The translations under genes were made by a program, and so were the position numbers. Source: Mya arenaria (taxonomy: Eukaryota > Mollusca > Bivalvia > Myida > Myidae). Taken from it: DNA of 64,000 nucleotides. The notes under the pieces were generated by a model. That model worked only from the letters and a program-made list of their open reading frames with translations. It had not been told where the DNA came from and made no database searches. The DNA is taken from assembly GCF_026914265.1 (NCBI RefSeq), contig NC_069130.1, forward strand, positions 45,779,929 through 45,843,928, in the 5' to 3' direction. Positions within the stretch are counted from its first letter, which is position 1, and each line of letters begins with the position of its first letter. Below, piece after piece: positions 1-12,430 of the stretch.

Positions 1-557
1 GTTTCTGTACTGCACGCATCTAAAATTAATGTAGAACTTGTACTATTTAATTTACAGTAACTGTAACTGTAACTATACTGTAATATAATAATAATTAAAG
101 TTATTTCAACGCATTCGTGTGTTCAGGAAATATGATATTACATATATTTCAAACGTTTCATTGGTAAGATTTGGTACTTATGATAACGACATGAACGCAT
201 ATGTTTGATCGGGAAATGTACAATATGATATTTCAGATATTTCAAAAATCTCATTGGTAAAAACGGGCACTTATGATAACGATATCAACAACTTTGTTCA
301 GGAAATACGGTATTTTTGATATAGTAAAAACTGGCACTTATGAAAACGTTAACTGTGATTTTTTGACATATGCACATTATCACCTTCCCAACTGCTAATA
401 TATTGAGCTAAATTTATGCGTGTCCAATGGGACTGGGTACGAGCATACCTTTTTCATGAAGCATTGTACCTATGTACAATTAGGGAAGTTTTATGTTTAA
501 AAAGAGAACACAATTAAAGACACGTTGACAACATCAGACACAGGAAATACCAAACAT
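1..557. other. 3' flank of receptor A, degenerate tandem repeats
   Basis: No gene is seen. Three loose copies of a block containing 'aggaaata', 'tcattggtaa' and 'acttatgataacga' lie at roughly 110-355, spaced about 70-95 bp apart. The block near 460-500 ('tatgtacaat..gggaagtttt') resembles the 3' flanks of copies B and D, so this stretch belongs to the old receptor unit. Confidence 0.5.
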
Positions 558-563
558 TTTATT
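558..563 (-). promoter_or_regulatory. possible polyadenylation signal of receptor A
   Basis: AATAAA on the minus strand, about 100 bp past the stop codon of receptor A. The hexamer is common in AT-rich DNA, so the assignment rests on position and strand only. Confidence 0.35.
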
Positions 564-665
564 TCAACGCCGCATATTATCTATTTCAAATAACATAAAT
601 GTACCGACTGAATTCAAGAGTTAAATAAAGTTTTCTTTGATGCACTGACTTAATATAATTCTACA

Positions 666-1949
666 TCAGAGTTCAGTTGATTCTTCGTTATTTATCATCT
701 CTAAAAAAACTTCCGTTTCGGATTTCGGAGAAAAATGTTGCTTCGTTGATGATGTCATTATCGCTGGCTGAAGGTCGGCGTTTCTTTTGTTCTCCATATG
801 TCGTGGATTGTACATGAATGACCGACTTTTATTTCTAAACACCAGGAGATAAACTACCAAGTTGAGGACACCCCCGAGATTGGTAAATATGACCAAGAAG
901 TAGTTCAAATGTTCCGGTATTTCCAAAAGATTGTCCACAAACAGTGACCAAGCGCAAACAAGACCAAAACACCACCATTGAGCTACGAACACCAAGACAA
1001 ACATTGACATCCTCTTTGCAGCTTTAATATGGCGCTTAACAGCGCTCGCATTTGTGCCGAGGGAGCGAATCATTGCACCGCTGCGAATCCTGATGAAGGT
1101 AACGATGTAGAGCACAATGTTGGTAACCAGGATCACTGGTACTGGGATTGTAGTGAGGACCATATTTGCCTTGTGGCCCTTGAAAGCGTCGTTAAAGCAT
1201 CTGGAAAGTATACGTTCTAACTGTAACCGCGGCATGCTTTTAAACAATCAGCCCGTTAAGCGAGTCTGCTGCTAGTTGTATGTATTTAAAATTGTATCAT
1301 CTCTAACAAGTTTATATCATTTCATAGCCTGAGATTAATCATCATAAATAGTTTGCTAACCAGTTAAAGTGAACATGAAGTAAAATTAGTTTGAGAATTT
1401 GACTTACGCAATTCCCATCGGCCCAAACTGCTCATAAGAGGCTGCAACCGTTGCCCCAAGGAGGGAGACCCCAAACGCCCAGATCAGCAAACCGCTGTCA
1501 TACTTGCCAAACGAAATGTTCTTGCTCAGGAACATCATGACGAAGAGGTTGATAGCCACGAGATTCACGATGAGAATCTGGGCAACAACAAAGAGCGTCA
1601 TGACAAATCCGTAAAAGACACATAGCTCTTTGGGTCTCACGTGGGCCAACGTGAACAAGACCTGTAGATGGTTCATCAAGTTAGAGGCACTGAATAGCCC
1701 ATCGCAGGTTGAAATGTAGACGACAAGCCTCTCTCCTTTAGACCACTCAGTGAAAAACTCACCAACCTTGCGATCCTTAAAGGACAAAACTATGGTTGCC
1801 AATGCGCAGATGACACTCGCGATTAAGCATACAATTGCCGGTATGTGTATGTAGTAAAACATTCCAGTAGCCAACCCGTAAACGGGGAACTCGTATCCAC
1901 TTTTGAACAGAAAAATATCTGGCTCTGTCGTGTTATTTGGCACCATCAT
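666..1949 (-). CDS. seven-transmembrane receptor A (two exons)
   Basis: Predicted G protein-coupled receptor, joined from exon 1 (1949-1408) and exon 2 (1200-666), 358 residues. The intron (1407-1201) has a GTAAGTC donor and a TTTCCAG acceptor. The start is the MMVPN methionine at 1949, shared by all copies; an upstream ATG at 1964 would add five residues. The N terminus has overlapping NNT/NTT glycosylation sequons. TM1-TM4 are in exon 1 and TM5-TM7 in exon 2. An Asp in TM2 (STCDG), a Cys at the top of TM3 (KELC) and a Cys in the second extracellular loop, just after the splice junction, are seen. TM6 carries FxxQWWCF and TM7 ends NLVVY, loosely like the rhodopsin-class FxxCWxPF and NPxxY; there is no DRY motif after TM3. 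The FGPMGIAC loop also recalls GPR157/cAMP-receptor-like proteins, so the class is unsure and the ligand unknown. Confidence 0.82.
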
Positions 1950-3130
1950 TTTATAGCGCTTCACTGAAGCTTAATTTATGTAAACATCACTTGTCAGTGG
2001 CGGGAACCAAAATGAATACTCTAACTGTTATGTACTTCTATACTTTCCAGAAGTGTAAATAATGTGATATTTTGCATATCGGGTGTGCTTATAGAAACTA
2101 TAGAAGTATTAGTAGCAATCCCTGGTTTGCAAACTGTGAACATAACTTAGAAAGTCATGTAGTGCGTTGTGGTATTCTCGACATTTGAGTTAATACAGTC
2201 ATGTATTGAGCAAAAATACAGTGGACCGTTAGGGGAAAGCTCAGTAGACAAACCTCTATTGGCAGCTTGTTTATGGCACAACTATTGAAGTCTGACAGTC
2301 CACACACACAGTTACAAACTTAAAATTCATACACCTTACAATATATTTGACACCGCAATACACATGTATGCTTGAAATTTTGCGAAATTAATGGCAAACC
2401 AGACAACACCATAAGTAGAAGAGTGTTTAATCGTTTTGTTTTGATCGAATTGTAATAAGCACCTTTATACACATTTTGTTGTTGGAGTTTCTGATTATGA
2501 CCTTTTATCATTTTTGCTAAGTTTATTGTTGCTGTGATCTGGTCACCTAAATTGTTATGGATCTGGGAGTTGGATTTGTTATTGGTCCCAGGTTTAAACG
2601 TATTTGGGGGCTTCGACCAATAACAAATCCTACTCCCAGTTTTGGGAAACACTTTAATCAGTGAAAACGTTTTGAGATAATGAAAAACACAACAGATGAA
2701 GAAAATAAATTATGTTTAAATATAAAAATTCTAGTGACTAAATACATGTGTATTCTTTGTAATGCATATGATTTGGTATTGGAATCTGGTCTTCCATGTT
2801 TCTTATTTTCGTTAACATATTTTTAGAAACCTTTCGTTTATACTGAAAACTACCCGAGTTGTACATCTTACAGAGCTTCTTAACAAAGTTATGATCGTAC
2901 CCGATCTCTTTTACTAGCATCAGTGCCCGCGAAAGTGGTAATTTGGGCGTTTACACGAAGGGCTTGTTATTAACAGAACAAGGACTCTGAATATGTCAAT
3001 AAATCACAGTTATCGTTATCAGAATGCCAGTTTTTACCAGATTTTAAAAAGAAATCATTTTGTGTTAGTATATACTAACAATTATTAAGTTGTTTTGTGT
3101 AAAACATTTTATTGTATAAAAAATCCTGAC
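1950..3130. other. non-coding, upstream of receptor A
   Basis: AT-rich sequence with no supported gene. It holds the 2563-2639 inverted repeat. Short open frames at 2320-2652 and 2738-2920 (minus) have no recognisable domain. Confidence 0.5.
2563..2639. repeat. inverted repeat with 25-bp arms
   Basis: Arms at 2563-2587 and 2615-2639 (starting CTGGGAGT, ending TATTGGTC) are complementary with one mismatch, around a 27-bp spacer. It would fold as a hairpin; it may be a MITE relic. No target duplication was identified. Confidence 0.75.
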
Positions 3131-3830
3131 TGGACCACTCACTGTTTATATGGACCAGTCACTGATTATATGGACCAGTCACTGTTTATATGGACCACTC
3201 ACTGTTTATATGGACCAGTCACTGTTTATATGGACCACTCACTGTTTATATGGACCAGTCACTGTTTATATGGACAAGTCACTGTTTATATGGACCAGTC
3301 ACTGTTTATATGGACCACTCACTGTTTATATGGACCACTCACTGGTTATATGGACCAGTCACTGTTTATATGGACCAGTCACTGTTTATATGGACCACTC
3401 ACTGTTAATATGGACCACTCACTGTTTATATGGATCAGTCACTGTTTATATGGACCAGTCACTGTTTATATGGACCAGTCACTGGTTATATGGACCAGTC
3501 ACTGGTTATATCGACCACTCACTGTTTATATGGACAACTCACTGTTTATATGGACCAGTCACTGTTTATATGGACCACTCACTGTTTATATGGACCAGTC
3601 ACTGTTTATATGGACCATTCACTGTTTATATGGACCAGTCACTGGTTATATGGACCAGTCACTGTTTATATGGACCACTCACTGTTTATATGGACCAGTC
3701 ACTGTTTATATGGACCACTCACTGTTTATATGGACCACTCACTGTTTATATGGACCAGTCACTGTTTATATGGCCCAGTCACTGTTTATATGGACCAGTC
3801 GCTGTTTATATGGACCAGTCACTGTTTATA
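3131..3830. repeat. 20-bp minisatellite, about 35 copies
   Basis: Head-to-tail copies of a 20-bp unit, consensus ACTGTTTATATGGACCASTC, where S alternates between G and C. Point variants occur (GGTTATA, GGACAAG, GGCCCAG). 20 is not a multiple of 3, so a 60-bp frame cycle gives open frames up to 250 codons in several frames; these reflect absence of stops in the unit, not a protein. Confidence 0.95.
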
Positions 3831-4047
3831 TCTACCGCTTGACCTGATTTAAAGGTTGCTGATTTCTACCACGACAACAAAGCGGCTTGGCGGGGTTTTA
3901 GGTGGAAAACCCACTAAATGGAGAGCAAAAGCACGAACTAAATGTGTGGCAGCTTTTCTCCTTTGAGTTGGCGAATACTTATTACGTATTTTCGCCCTTT
4001 GCGGTAGGCATGCATGTAAACCTTTCATCCCTTCTAGATTCATGTGC

Positions 4048-4370
4048 GATATACGTGTGTATCTGCAAATGCAATCGTATGTGCATATCTACTGAAAGGC
4101 GAAAATGCGAAAACACAAACTGGCAGAAACCAGACACCCACTTTGGAGATCTTTGATGAATGAACATTTAGAAATATCAATCGGTTTTTGGAAATAGCTA
4201 TGATATCAGTATACGTATGCATTTGCATATGCAATCGTTTGCGCTTTTCTACCGAAAGGCGAAAAGGCGGAAACACAAACTGGCAGAAACCATACACCCA
4301 CTTTGGGGAGCTTTGATGAATGAACATTAAGAAATATCAAACGGGTTTTCGGAACAGCTATGATATAAGT
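4048..4370. repeat. two direct copies of a 160-bp block
   Basis: Two imperfect direct copies with a 160-bp offset; for example 'ctggcagaaacca' followed by 'acaccca' ends at 4140 and again at 4300. Both contain 'cgaaaggcgaaaa'-like stretches and 'gatgaatgaacatt'. No coding evidence. Confidence 0.8.
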
Positions 4371-4753
4371 ATATTTCATATGTTTCCAGTGCGAATGGAA
4401 TCATTTTAGAAATTTTGGAGCCGAATTGCGTTTTCAATCTTTCGAAAAACAGCACTTATTTTAAATGGCGCAAATTCCCCTGTCTGCGGTTCTCAAATGT
4501 TCTCACTGTAAACAGAGCTACAATTCAAATGTAAATTCTGTTTGATATTTGTAAATGAAGTTTTAAAGAACACGTTCAAAAATTAAAATCAGGTCTTAAA
4601 ATATAAAGAAAAAAAAGTACAGGAAATGCCTAAGAAATTGGATATAACGTACTCAATATTTCCATACTAAAAATGGTTCCGACCAACAGATATATTTGCA
4701 TGAAGCTTTCCATGTTACGAACTATGTGGACATATCTAGCTCATGTGACAACT
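4371..4753. other. non-coding gap
   Basis: AT-rich sequence between tandem-repeat blocks; nothing recognised. Confidence 0.4.
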
Positions 4754-4981
4754 ATGCCACGGACACCTGGGAACGTGATGAGTGTTGTGCAATATATAAG
4801 AAAATATTCAATGCCACGGACACCTGGGAACGTGATGAGTGTTGTGCAATATATAAGAAAATATTCAATGCCACGGACACCTGGGAACGTGATGAGTGTT
4901 GTGCAATATATAAGAAAATATTCAATGCCACGGACACCTGGGAACGTGATGAGTGTTGTGCAATATATAAGAAAATATTCA
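4754..4981. repeat. four identical 57-bp tandem copies
   Basis: Copies start at 4754, 4811, 4868 and 4925 and read the same base for base. The unit begins ATGCCACGGACACCTGG. Because 57 = 3 x 19 and the unit lacks stops in several frames, open frames of about 100 codons appear on both strands. The lack of divergence implies recent expansion, ongoing homogenisation or an assembly artefact. Confidence 0.95.
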
Positions 4982-5268
4982 AAATAACAGTAGAACTTGT
5001 TTCCATTAGATAGTGAGAAATTAGAAAGTTTAAGTTTAAGTTTACAAACTTGAAAAAAAACACGTCTACTTTTCGCTTTCATGCTGTACAGTAATAAGAA
5101 TCATTTTTAGATAGGCGTAATTTAACCTGCTTTTTTCTTGAAAACAGACAAATAAACCCGCCATCGCAAACACGTCCATTCATAATTTCATAATTTACTA
5201 AACTCTATTTGGTATTGATTGGTATTTGATACAGTCATGTATATTCTTTACTTAACTTACTTATACTA
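4982..5268. other. non-coding gap
   Basis: AT-rich; no gene, RNA or repeat recognised before the MITE. Confidence 0.4.
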
Positions 5269-5386
5269 CAGTCAAAACCCGTTGGCTCGATTTCGCTTGG
5301 CTCGATTTCCTCGTTGGCTCGAACTTTATCTAAAGGACCGGTTTTTTGGCCGGTCCCTAGGATATCCAGCAAACGGGTTTCGACTG
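5269..5386. mobile_element. 118-bp pogo/Tigger-like MITE
   Basis: Terminal inverted repeats CAGTCAAAACCCGTT and AACGGGTTTCGACTG, flanked on both sides by TA (5267-5268 and 5387-5388), the target duplication of Tc1/mariner/pogo elements. The CAGTCRAACC start is typical of pogo/Tigger termini. The interior repeats GGCTCGA three times and has a short palindrome (accggttttttggccggt). There is no coding capacity, so it would be mobilised in trans. Confidence 0.8.
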
Positions 5387-5509
5387 TATTATCTTTTCTT
5401 TGTATTTAGGCCATGCATCGTTCTGACCATACTGACTATTTATATATATATATGATTACATTTATCATATTTTGTCAAGACACTGTTATATAACATGTTT
5501 ACGACAATA

Positions 5510-5531
5510 AACATTTCTGTCTGTCTGTCTG
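5510..5531. repeat. (CTGT)n tract
   Basis: A short CTGT run follows 'acaataaacattt', the kind of tail left by a 5'-truncated retroposon. No body is recognised upstream. Confidence 0.5.
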
Positions 5532-5575
5532 GTATTTTTGTGTGGGCCACAGTGTTTTTTAAATTTTCACTTTCT

Positions 5576-5960
5576 TAAAGTGACACTCTTATTCAAAATC
5601 AATACATACACATGTATAACAAACTTCAATTTTGACTGATAAACCTTTAACTACTGGCTAGATAATGCATTTATGGAAAATATTAATTACTGATAACAAG
5701 ATTGTAATCGTGTATTCAATAGCAGAAAGGGCAAAAAAAAAATTAAATGATTGGTGAATGCTAAAAGATTTACTGTGATCTACTATAGTCTCATAAGGTA
5801 GAAATACCATGTGAAATGCTTATTTCTTTCTAATTAAACTCAGTATCCTTCATAAGAACCATTGTTTTTTTTTACATTTATTCATCCTATTTAAAATATC
5901 AAAACAATATTATTATTTGTGGTAAATCTGATCTGGGAGTAAGAGTGCATCTTTAATTTT
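5576..5960 (+). repeat. dispersed repeat, copy 1
   Basis: Begins 'agtgacactcttattcaaaa' and shares long stretches with 22277-22610 (same strand) and 14930-15325 (opposite strand), including 'cacatgtata', 'aacaagattgtaatcgtgt', 'ataagaaccattgttttt' and 'gtggtaaatct'. Family unknown; no clear terminal inverted repeats seen. Confidence 0.75.
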
Positions 5961-8256
5961 GCGTGGATTGGTTTTGAAAAACGCACCAAAAATAGTTTCA
6001 TAAAGTACTCAGTATATCCCAGTTTATGTTTCCACCAAGGTTTACTTGTTAAACTAGTGCCAGTAGTAAAAGGTAGCATATACTTCGTATTAGCAGTTTC
6101 ATGTGGCCCATCAATCGACGATATTCATTTTTTCTTTTCATTTTTTTTCTGACAAATGCGCCCAAATACACCAAAATTAGTTCAATTTTCACGATATGCA
6201 GAAAATAGAGCAGTCAACATTGGCCTGCGACCAAAATATTAATAAGACATAAACTTCTGGGCCTTACAGAGTTTACAAATGAAATTACCCTGATTGGTCA
6301 AAAGCTGTCATTGGCTTCACAGTGATTCAATCGCCTTACCCTGATTGGTCTGAGCTTCTATGACAGGGCTTAAATTTGGCATTCAAAGGCATATAAAATA
6401 TTGGGGGAGGGGGCGGTCATGCGTGTATTCAAATTCAATACATTTCTGAAAAATATCCGAAAAAATGGTGATAAGTTCAGATATGAACTTAGTTTTGTAC
6501 ATATAAGCTAAACAAACCACTGTGGATGCGTACCAAGTGTTACACGGTCGGTGTGCCGTTACGTCACTTTTTTGAAGAAAAGGTAACACTATAAAGAATT
6601 TCGTCCATACATAGTAACTTGGGGCCTAGGCTGGAAACGATCAAAAGATTCTATAACTGTCATTGCCCAAATTATATTAAGCATTAGCAGGGATATATTT
6701 ATACATTCATGAAAGGTTTTCAGCCAAGGTCAATAAAGAAGCATGGAATGAAATCATGCATTAAGTTGATGTATTTCAAAGATAAGCACATTATCTGTAA
6801 GTGAGCAATGAAGCCGTACACGTGTTAGAACATATAATAATAATTTTCAAGAGATGTTTCGATTTGAACACCACCATCACCATCACCACAACTAACAACA
6901 ACAACAACAACACATTTTGGTATCAAATGATTCAGTAATTTACTACCAATGTCACGATTCGTTTCCCTATTATTATAACATATTGGCAGTTTGCCGGAAT
7001 GTGTTTCGTGATCGATAAAACACTATCAGATAGGCTGTAGTTCAATTTGAATAAGTTTCAATCTCAAACCAGGCAAGAATTGAAGTCTTACAAACCAATG
7101 AATATTTCAAAAGGGCATTGATCCGCTAATTCCAAATATCGGAATTGCCCTTCTCAATTTGCAACTGAAGTCTCAATTATGCCTTTGAAGTTTGAAATTA
7201 TTTCACAAAAATGCCCATACGCAATGATGGAGAAAATAAGTTATTATTCCCGTGACTTAAGAGCCAAATATATATAAAGATATTTCTACACGTGGCCAAC
7301 AAATCAAAACATGATTAATTTGTTGTCTAACATTCGAATAAATCTCTAATTAATCTAACATCGTAAGAAACTAATAAATATGTTATTGTTTGTATCCCTA
7401 AAAAATGTTCTGCTCTTCTGTTAAAACAATTCGTGTCTAAAACCATGCCTTGCACTTGTATGCTATAAACATGTCTGATATGTTTAATGCAATAAAATAT
7501 TCAATGGAATTGAATTGTATGCGGTCTAAATGAACAAACTCAATAAAAAGCGCATTCCGTGCTTGACAAAATAGGTCAAACTGTAAATTTTCTATCTTTC
7601 ATGTTTTGATTTATTTGGAATACATAATTTTCTATCTAACTACAGATATTGGTCCTCTGTTCAATCAACATTCTTACACAGTGGCAGGTGCTGATATTGA
7701 CAAGACGCTGGCCAAGCAGAGATTTGGATGTGATTGTCTGCATGAAATTAATTAGAGACGGCTTCTGTAAATACTTTTTTTCCAATATGAATATTTATAT
7801 GAAAAACTACAGAAACAAGCTCAGTAGCCAACAGTTTAAACACAAACCCTGTTTAATGGCACTGGGTAAACGCCAGAGACATAGAAGACAAAAACAAAAA
7901 TTCACAAACAAGAAACACGGAACAACAGCACAAAACTCCACAATGAAACCTATTTAATACTATATGCTTTTATTTCCAGGTCTCCAGTATATTGTTATGT
8001 TTTGTTATGTTATGTATGTTTGTTATTCATGTCCGAAAAGAGCCCATTGAGCTAATGTTTCTTGGTATCATACACCCTGCTTAAAAAAATCTTGATCTTG
8101 TACCTTGGTCAATATGACTTCCTGCCGGTGTCACGGCCAATATTGCAGAAACATCTTAATATATTTTTAACATATTTTAACGAAGTGTAAAATTTGGAAT
8201 TGTTATAATTCTTTAAAAAAACTGATGCTTTTAAATGGGGTTTTCGTTTTTAAAAA
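5961..8256. other. non-coding, AT-rich
   Basis: No supported gene. Contains two copies of 'accctgattggtc' (6289-6301 and 6339-6351), a short CAA run near 6895-6912, and TTATG-like repeats near 7990-8020 resembling a LINE tail. An open frame at 7649-7957 starts from a non-ATG region and shows no domain. Confidence 0.4.
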
Positions 8257-8356
8257 CTTAATTGTCAATAATTTAATTGCAGAATAATAGTTTCCTTCAC
8301 ACTTTTGTTTAACTTGGAGAAATTATTATTTTGCAATTAAATTATTGACAATTAAG
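8257..8356. repeat. inverted repeat with ~34-bp arms
   Basis: The left arm beginning CTTAATTGTCAATAATTTAA at 8257 is matched by its reverse complement ending at 8356, with about one mismatch and a spacer of roughly 30 bp. It looks like a small foldback element. No protein content. Confidence 0.75.
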
Positions 8357-11300
8357 GAAAAGGTAACATTTTAACTTCAGATGCTTGTGTTATATGGTCC
8401 CAACATCATATTGGATGGCTCACTTGTCAATACTTGTATGTTATTTTGAATAATTAATACGAGCATTTGCATTGTCCTTCTAAGATACCGCAACAATGCA
8501 TGTTGTACATGCATTTGAGAAAACATATGTGTTAACTTAACTTGAATAAGACACAAAGTGTTTTAAAATTATTGGGTAATAGGTTCTCTAGAATACGGAC
8601 TAGTGCATGGATAATCGTAAACATTTGCACTGATTTTATGTTAAACTTTCCCAACACCGAATAACCGCAATATTTGAATTATTCAATCTATAAAAAACCC
8701 CGAAAAGATGTTTATTGCAGTTCTTAACACTGTTCTGTTCTGTTGTTATGCTAAAAAAGAAATACCATGTGGGACTTGAATTTCACAAATACCGAGACGT
8801 TCGTTAACATATTCAGGACAGTCTCCCAGATTTCCTTTTTTCGGGGAATAATAACAAGCAACGACAGACAGGGCAAGACGTATATATTGACGTCAAAAGA
8901 TTGACCGCAGTTGATAAACTTGGGAGAGATTAATAAGAAATGATTTCTATGAATATATTGAAAGACTGTTTCAGAATTGACATCGAAATTGTAGATCGAA
9001 ACCCACTCAAAATTTCACATCCATCCCCCTCCCCCAGAAAAAACACATTTACAATATGAGGGTGTAATATTCATTTTAACATACTAACAGGGTACGACAG
9101 CTAATATATATATATATATATATATATATGAACTATTTGCAAACTACAATGCAGCAGTGAGATAAATAATTATTTGTAAAATTGACTTATCAACAACTTT
9201 TGGAAGATAAGTCATGTTTGTAAAAGTAACATTTGATTAAGTGATTACTGACTGTTTACAATTCCTTAACGTACTATCATACAGTTATAAGGGAATAACT
9301 AAGAAGTATACATTTATACATATATGTGTCTTAGGGACCTAGTATTCTAGAAGTGTAAAACCATGATGCTGAGCAATTAATTGTAGAATAGGTAAACTAT
9401 TCTTAGTTTTGAAATCAATATGCAAAAATAGCAAAACAATGTCATGCTTATTATAAAAAAGGATAGCATCATTAACACTTATACTAACATATAAAAGCAT
9501 TATAAAAAATCAAATTATACTCATTGACATTAATTTAGAAAAGGAGTGTTACTTATATTGAGTCAAATCTCGTCAAATTTGAAAAAAGAGAATGGTAGTT
9601 TTAAGCTTGTGCACTGATCACTGATGACAAATATTTTATTATGATAAACCTTAGAAAGTAAAAAATACAAGCAGTTTTTTTTGTCTATCTTAGTCAAATC
9701 AATAAATCTCTTTCTGAACTTAAAAAATAATAATAATAAACTGTTGCTAGGCAACAAAACAAATTATCATTCAGTTTACTTGCCATCAGCTAGAACTTGA
9801 AGTTATGTATAATATAAACCCTGAATTGTGAGTAGGAAATCACTTAATAATGTTCACTTTTGCATCAAAATAAATAATTTCCAATACAAAAATAGAAAGA
9901 AATTGTATGAAGAACGTGAAGTAAAATTATTGTATACAAACATATTATTATTAAGAAAATATATTTTCTGATTGAAAACGGTAAGAAACACCAGTTTTCC
10001 ATTCCTCTAAAAACAGTCCTTCCTGGTAGCATGTGCTGTTTTAAAGTTCATGGACTTCAAATGTTTAATGTGTTCTTTATACACAATGACAGTATATACA
10101 AGTTTAACACGGAAACTATAGAATATAAATATTATTTTAGCTTTGGTGTATCTGAAAACTTCAAAAAGTCAAGATAATAGAGTTTCTAGAAAGTATTTTA
10201 TATTGAATTAATGTATATTAAAAGGCAATATTTGTATTTTAATAATTTATCATGCAGAAATAGAAATATCTGATTAACATCTATCTGTCAAATGCTAATA
10301 AAGATCACGGCAATTCACTTGAAAAACAACAACTCATAAATTATTTACATTGAGGATGATTGTTGATTTCACCTTAAGACTGTTATTTCATGAATATAAT
10401 AGAATAACATAATTTCCTGAGTGAAAGAAATATATGATGATTTTTTATTGATTTATACGTGTATGACAATATGCGTCACCAAGATGCTCTGGTATAAGTT
10501 GCAAATGATAAGCAAGCCATACAATCGCTATATCTCGCTATTATAGATTAACAGATGGTCACCAACATATCCTGATATAAGTCACTAAAAAAAACAAGCC
10601 ATAAGCTAAATCAAAAAGGAAAATAGACGGTGACCAAGATATTCTCGTATAAGTCACCAATAATAACAACCAAGAAACTAAACCGATAAGAACTACAGAC
10701 ATTCAATAATATGCCCTGGTAAAATTTACCAATAGTAGCCGACAGGACAAATTATTACACTGTGATTCATGCCGACCAATTTAGCTAGGATTAGGAGCAT
10801 TGATTCTTTTGAATAATATGAAAACCATTTTCTCATCATGATGGAGGTTGCGAAACACTACTTGTACGTGTACATGTAACCTATTTTTAGCACTACATTA
10901 AAAAAACTAGGTGAACATTGTATTAGTTTGGAATACAGTGTGATTTATGCAAGTATCTATAAATACAACTTGAAAGTGAAGTTTTGCAATCGATAATAAA
11001 CCTTATTGCAACTTGTACATAAATATCAAATATGGTTATATTAACAAGTACGCGTACACGTTGTATTTGACAATATCTCTTTTTATCGGGTATATTGAAA
11101 ACAACAACACTATTAGAATAGTTCCTTCATTATACAAGGTGAAGGTTAAAACCCTATTTGCAAAAATCGTAAAATCTGTTCGATTGGATAATTGACTGAC
11201 TTTTGATAAATACAATAGACACTATTTGCTACGCGACTTACAAATCATGTTAACCAATATGTTAACCAATGTTAACATAAACGTTTCGTGGGTTATTTGA

Positions 11301-12146
11301 GAGGTCTTTATTAGTTCTGATATTCATTGTACTCTACTGAACAAAGGGTGTTTATCACGCCTCGGTTGACACTAACTTTCAACAGTTAACATCATATGCT
11401 TTCACCTTGGTATCTGATATTTGTATAATATATCATTAACAGTAACTAAATAATTTATCAGTAATTAATGTAAAATAATTGGTTACAGTTAGTCCCAGTG
11501 ACTATTTTTCGCTAGTATAATGAAAAGGTAAGAGTTAATCAAACATCAAAGTGGAATAACTAAATGCTGACAAACCTCTTAGATATTTCTCCATAAAAAA
11601 CTGCGTCTGGGAACGTACAACTTGTACCTATTATCGACAGCAACTTACCTGCAATACGACGCATAGGTAATTTGTTTGCAATAATCCGAAGGTAACACCA
11701 GCACGTCGAAATTGGCAGGTGCAAAATCAGATTCTCACAGCTATATAGATTTCAGAAATAGTGTGTAGAGTGAGAAGAATAAAAGCATAGGAATAAAGAT
11801 ATTGCGTTTCACGCGCTAGGTTTTGGTAATCAAAATGATTCAGGAATATTCAAAAAGTAAAAAGAGTAGTTGTATGCACCGCTATCATTTTCACGCTCGA
11901 CCATTACAGTAGTTGCATGTAATGAAAGAAATGACAAGGTCTAATTCCCATTATTTTGAACAAGAGTTGTGTCGTTCAAAATGTCCCATTGAAAAACAGA
12001 AACATGTTATTTACCACATTCTCACAATAATTGCAATCTTTTTGTACGATTATAATACGAAACGCACCCAGTTTGTCAGAAAGAAACAGCTGAATATAAA
12101 AAGAATGCCTTTGAATTATAAGCATGAGTAAAGTAGATCGTACAAA
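8357..12146. other. non-coding, AT-rich
   Basis: No gene supported over 3.8 kb. Holds an AT microsatellite (9103-9129) and four weak copies of a block with 'gtcaccaa..at..cctggtataag' at about 10475-10735, spaced 70-80 bp. Confidence 0.4.
9103..9129. repeat. (AT)n microsatellite
   Basis: Uninterrupted alternating AT run. Confidence 0.9.
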
Positions 12147-12430
12147 ATAACCGTTCGACAAGATCACTGTACTTACAAATGACCGTCCAACAAGTAAATC
12201 TTACCAGACCACCGTCCGACAAGTGAATCTTACAAAATCACCGTCCGACGGCAATGTTTTATAAGATCACCATCCGACAAGCAAATCTTTTAATATCACT
12301 GTCTGATAAGGAAATGTTCTTCTAGATCAATGTCAGATAAGTTAATCTTATAAGAACACAGTCTGTCAGGTGAAATTACAGAACCACCGTCCGTCAATTA
12401 AACAAAAATACAAGATCACCCTCCTACAAA
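12147..12430. repeat. degenerate ~30-bp minisatellite
   Basis: About nine diverged copies of a unit like GATCACCGTCCGACAAG followed by 'taaatcttac', spaced about 30 bp. Variation between copies shows it is old. Confidence 0.75.

Noticed and set aside
3095..3852. Long overlapping plus-strand open frames (up to 250 codons)
   Set aside because: They are the 20-bp satellite read in different frames; no unit phase is favoured and no domain is seen.
3131..4981. CRISPR-like arrays
   Set aside because: Repeats are contiguous with no unique spacers, and the genome is eukaryotic.
7649..7957. 102-codon open frame
   Set aside because: No domain, Lys/Arg-rich A-rich composition typical of repeat DNA, no splice context.
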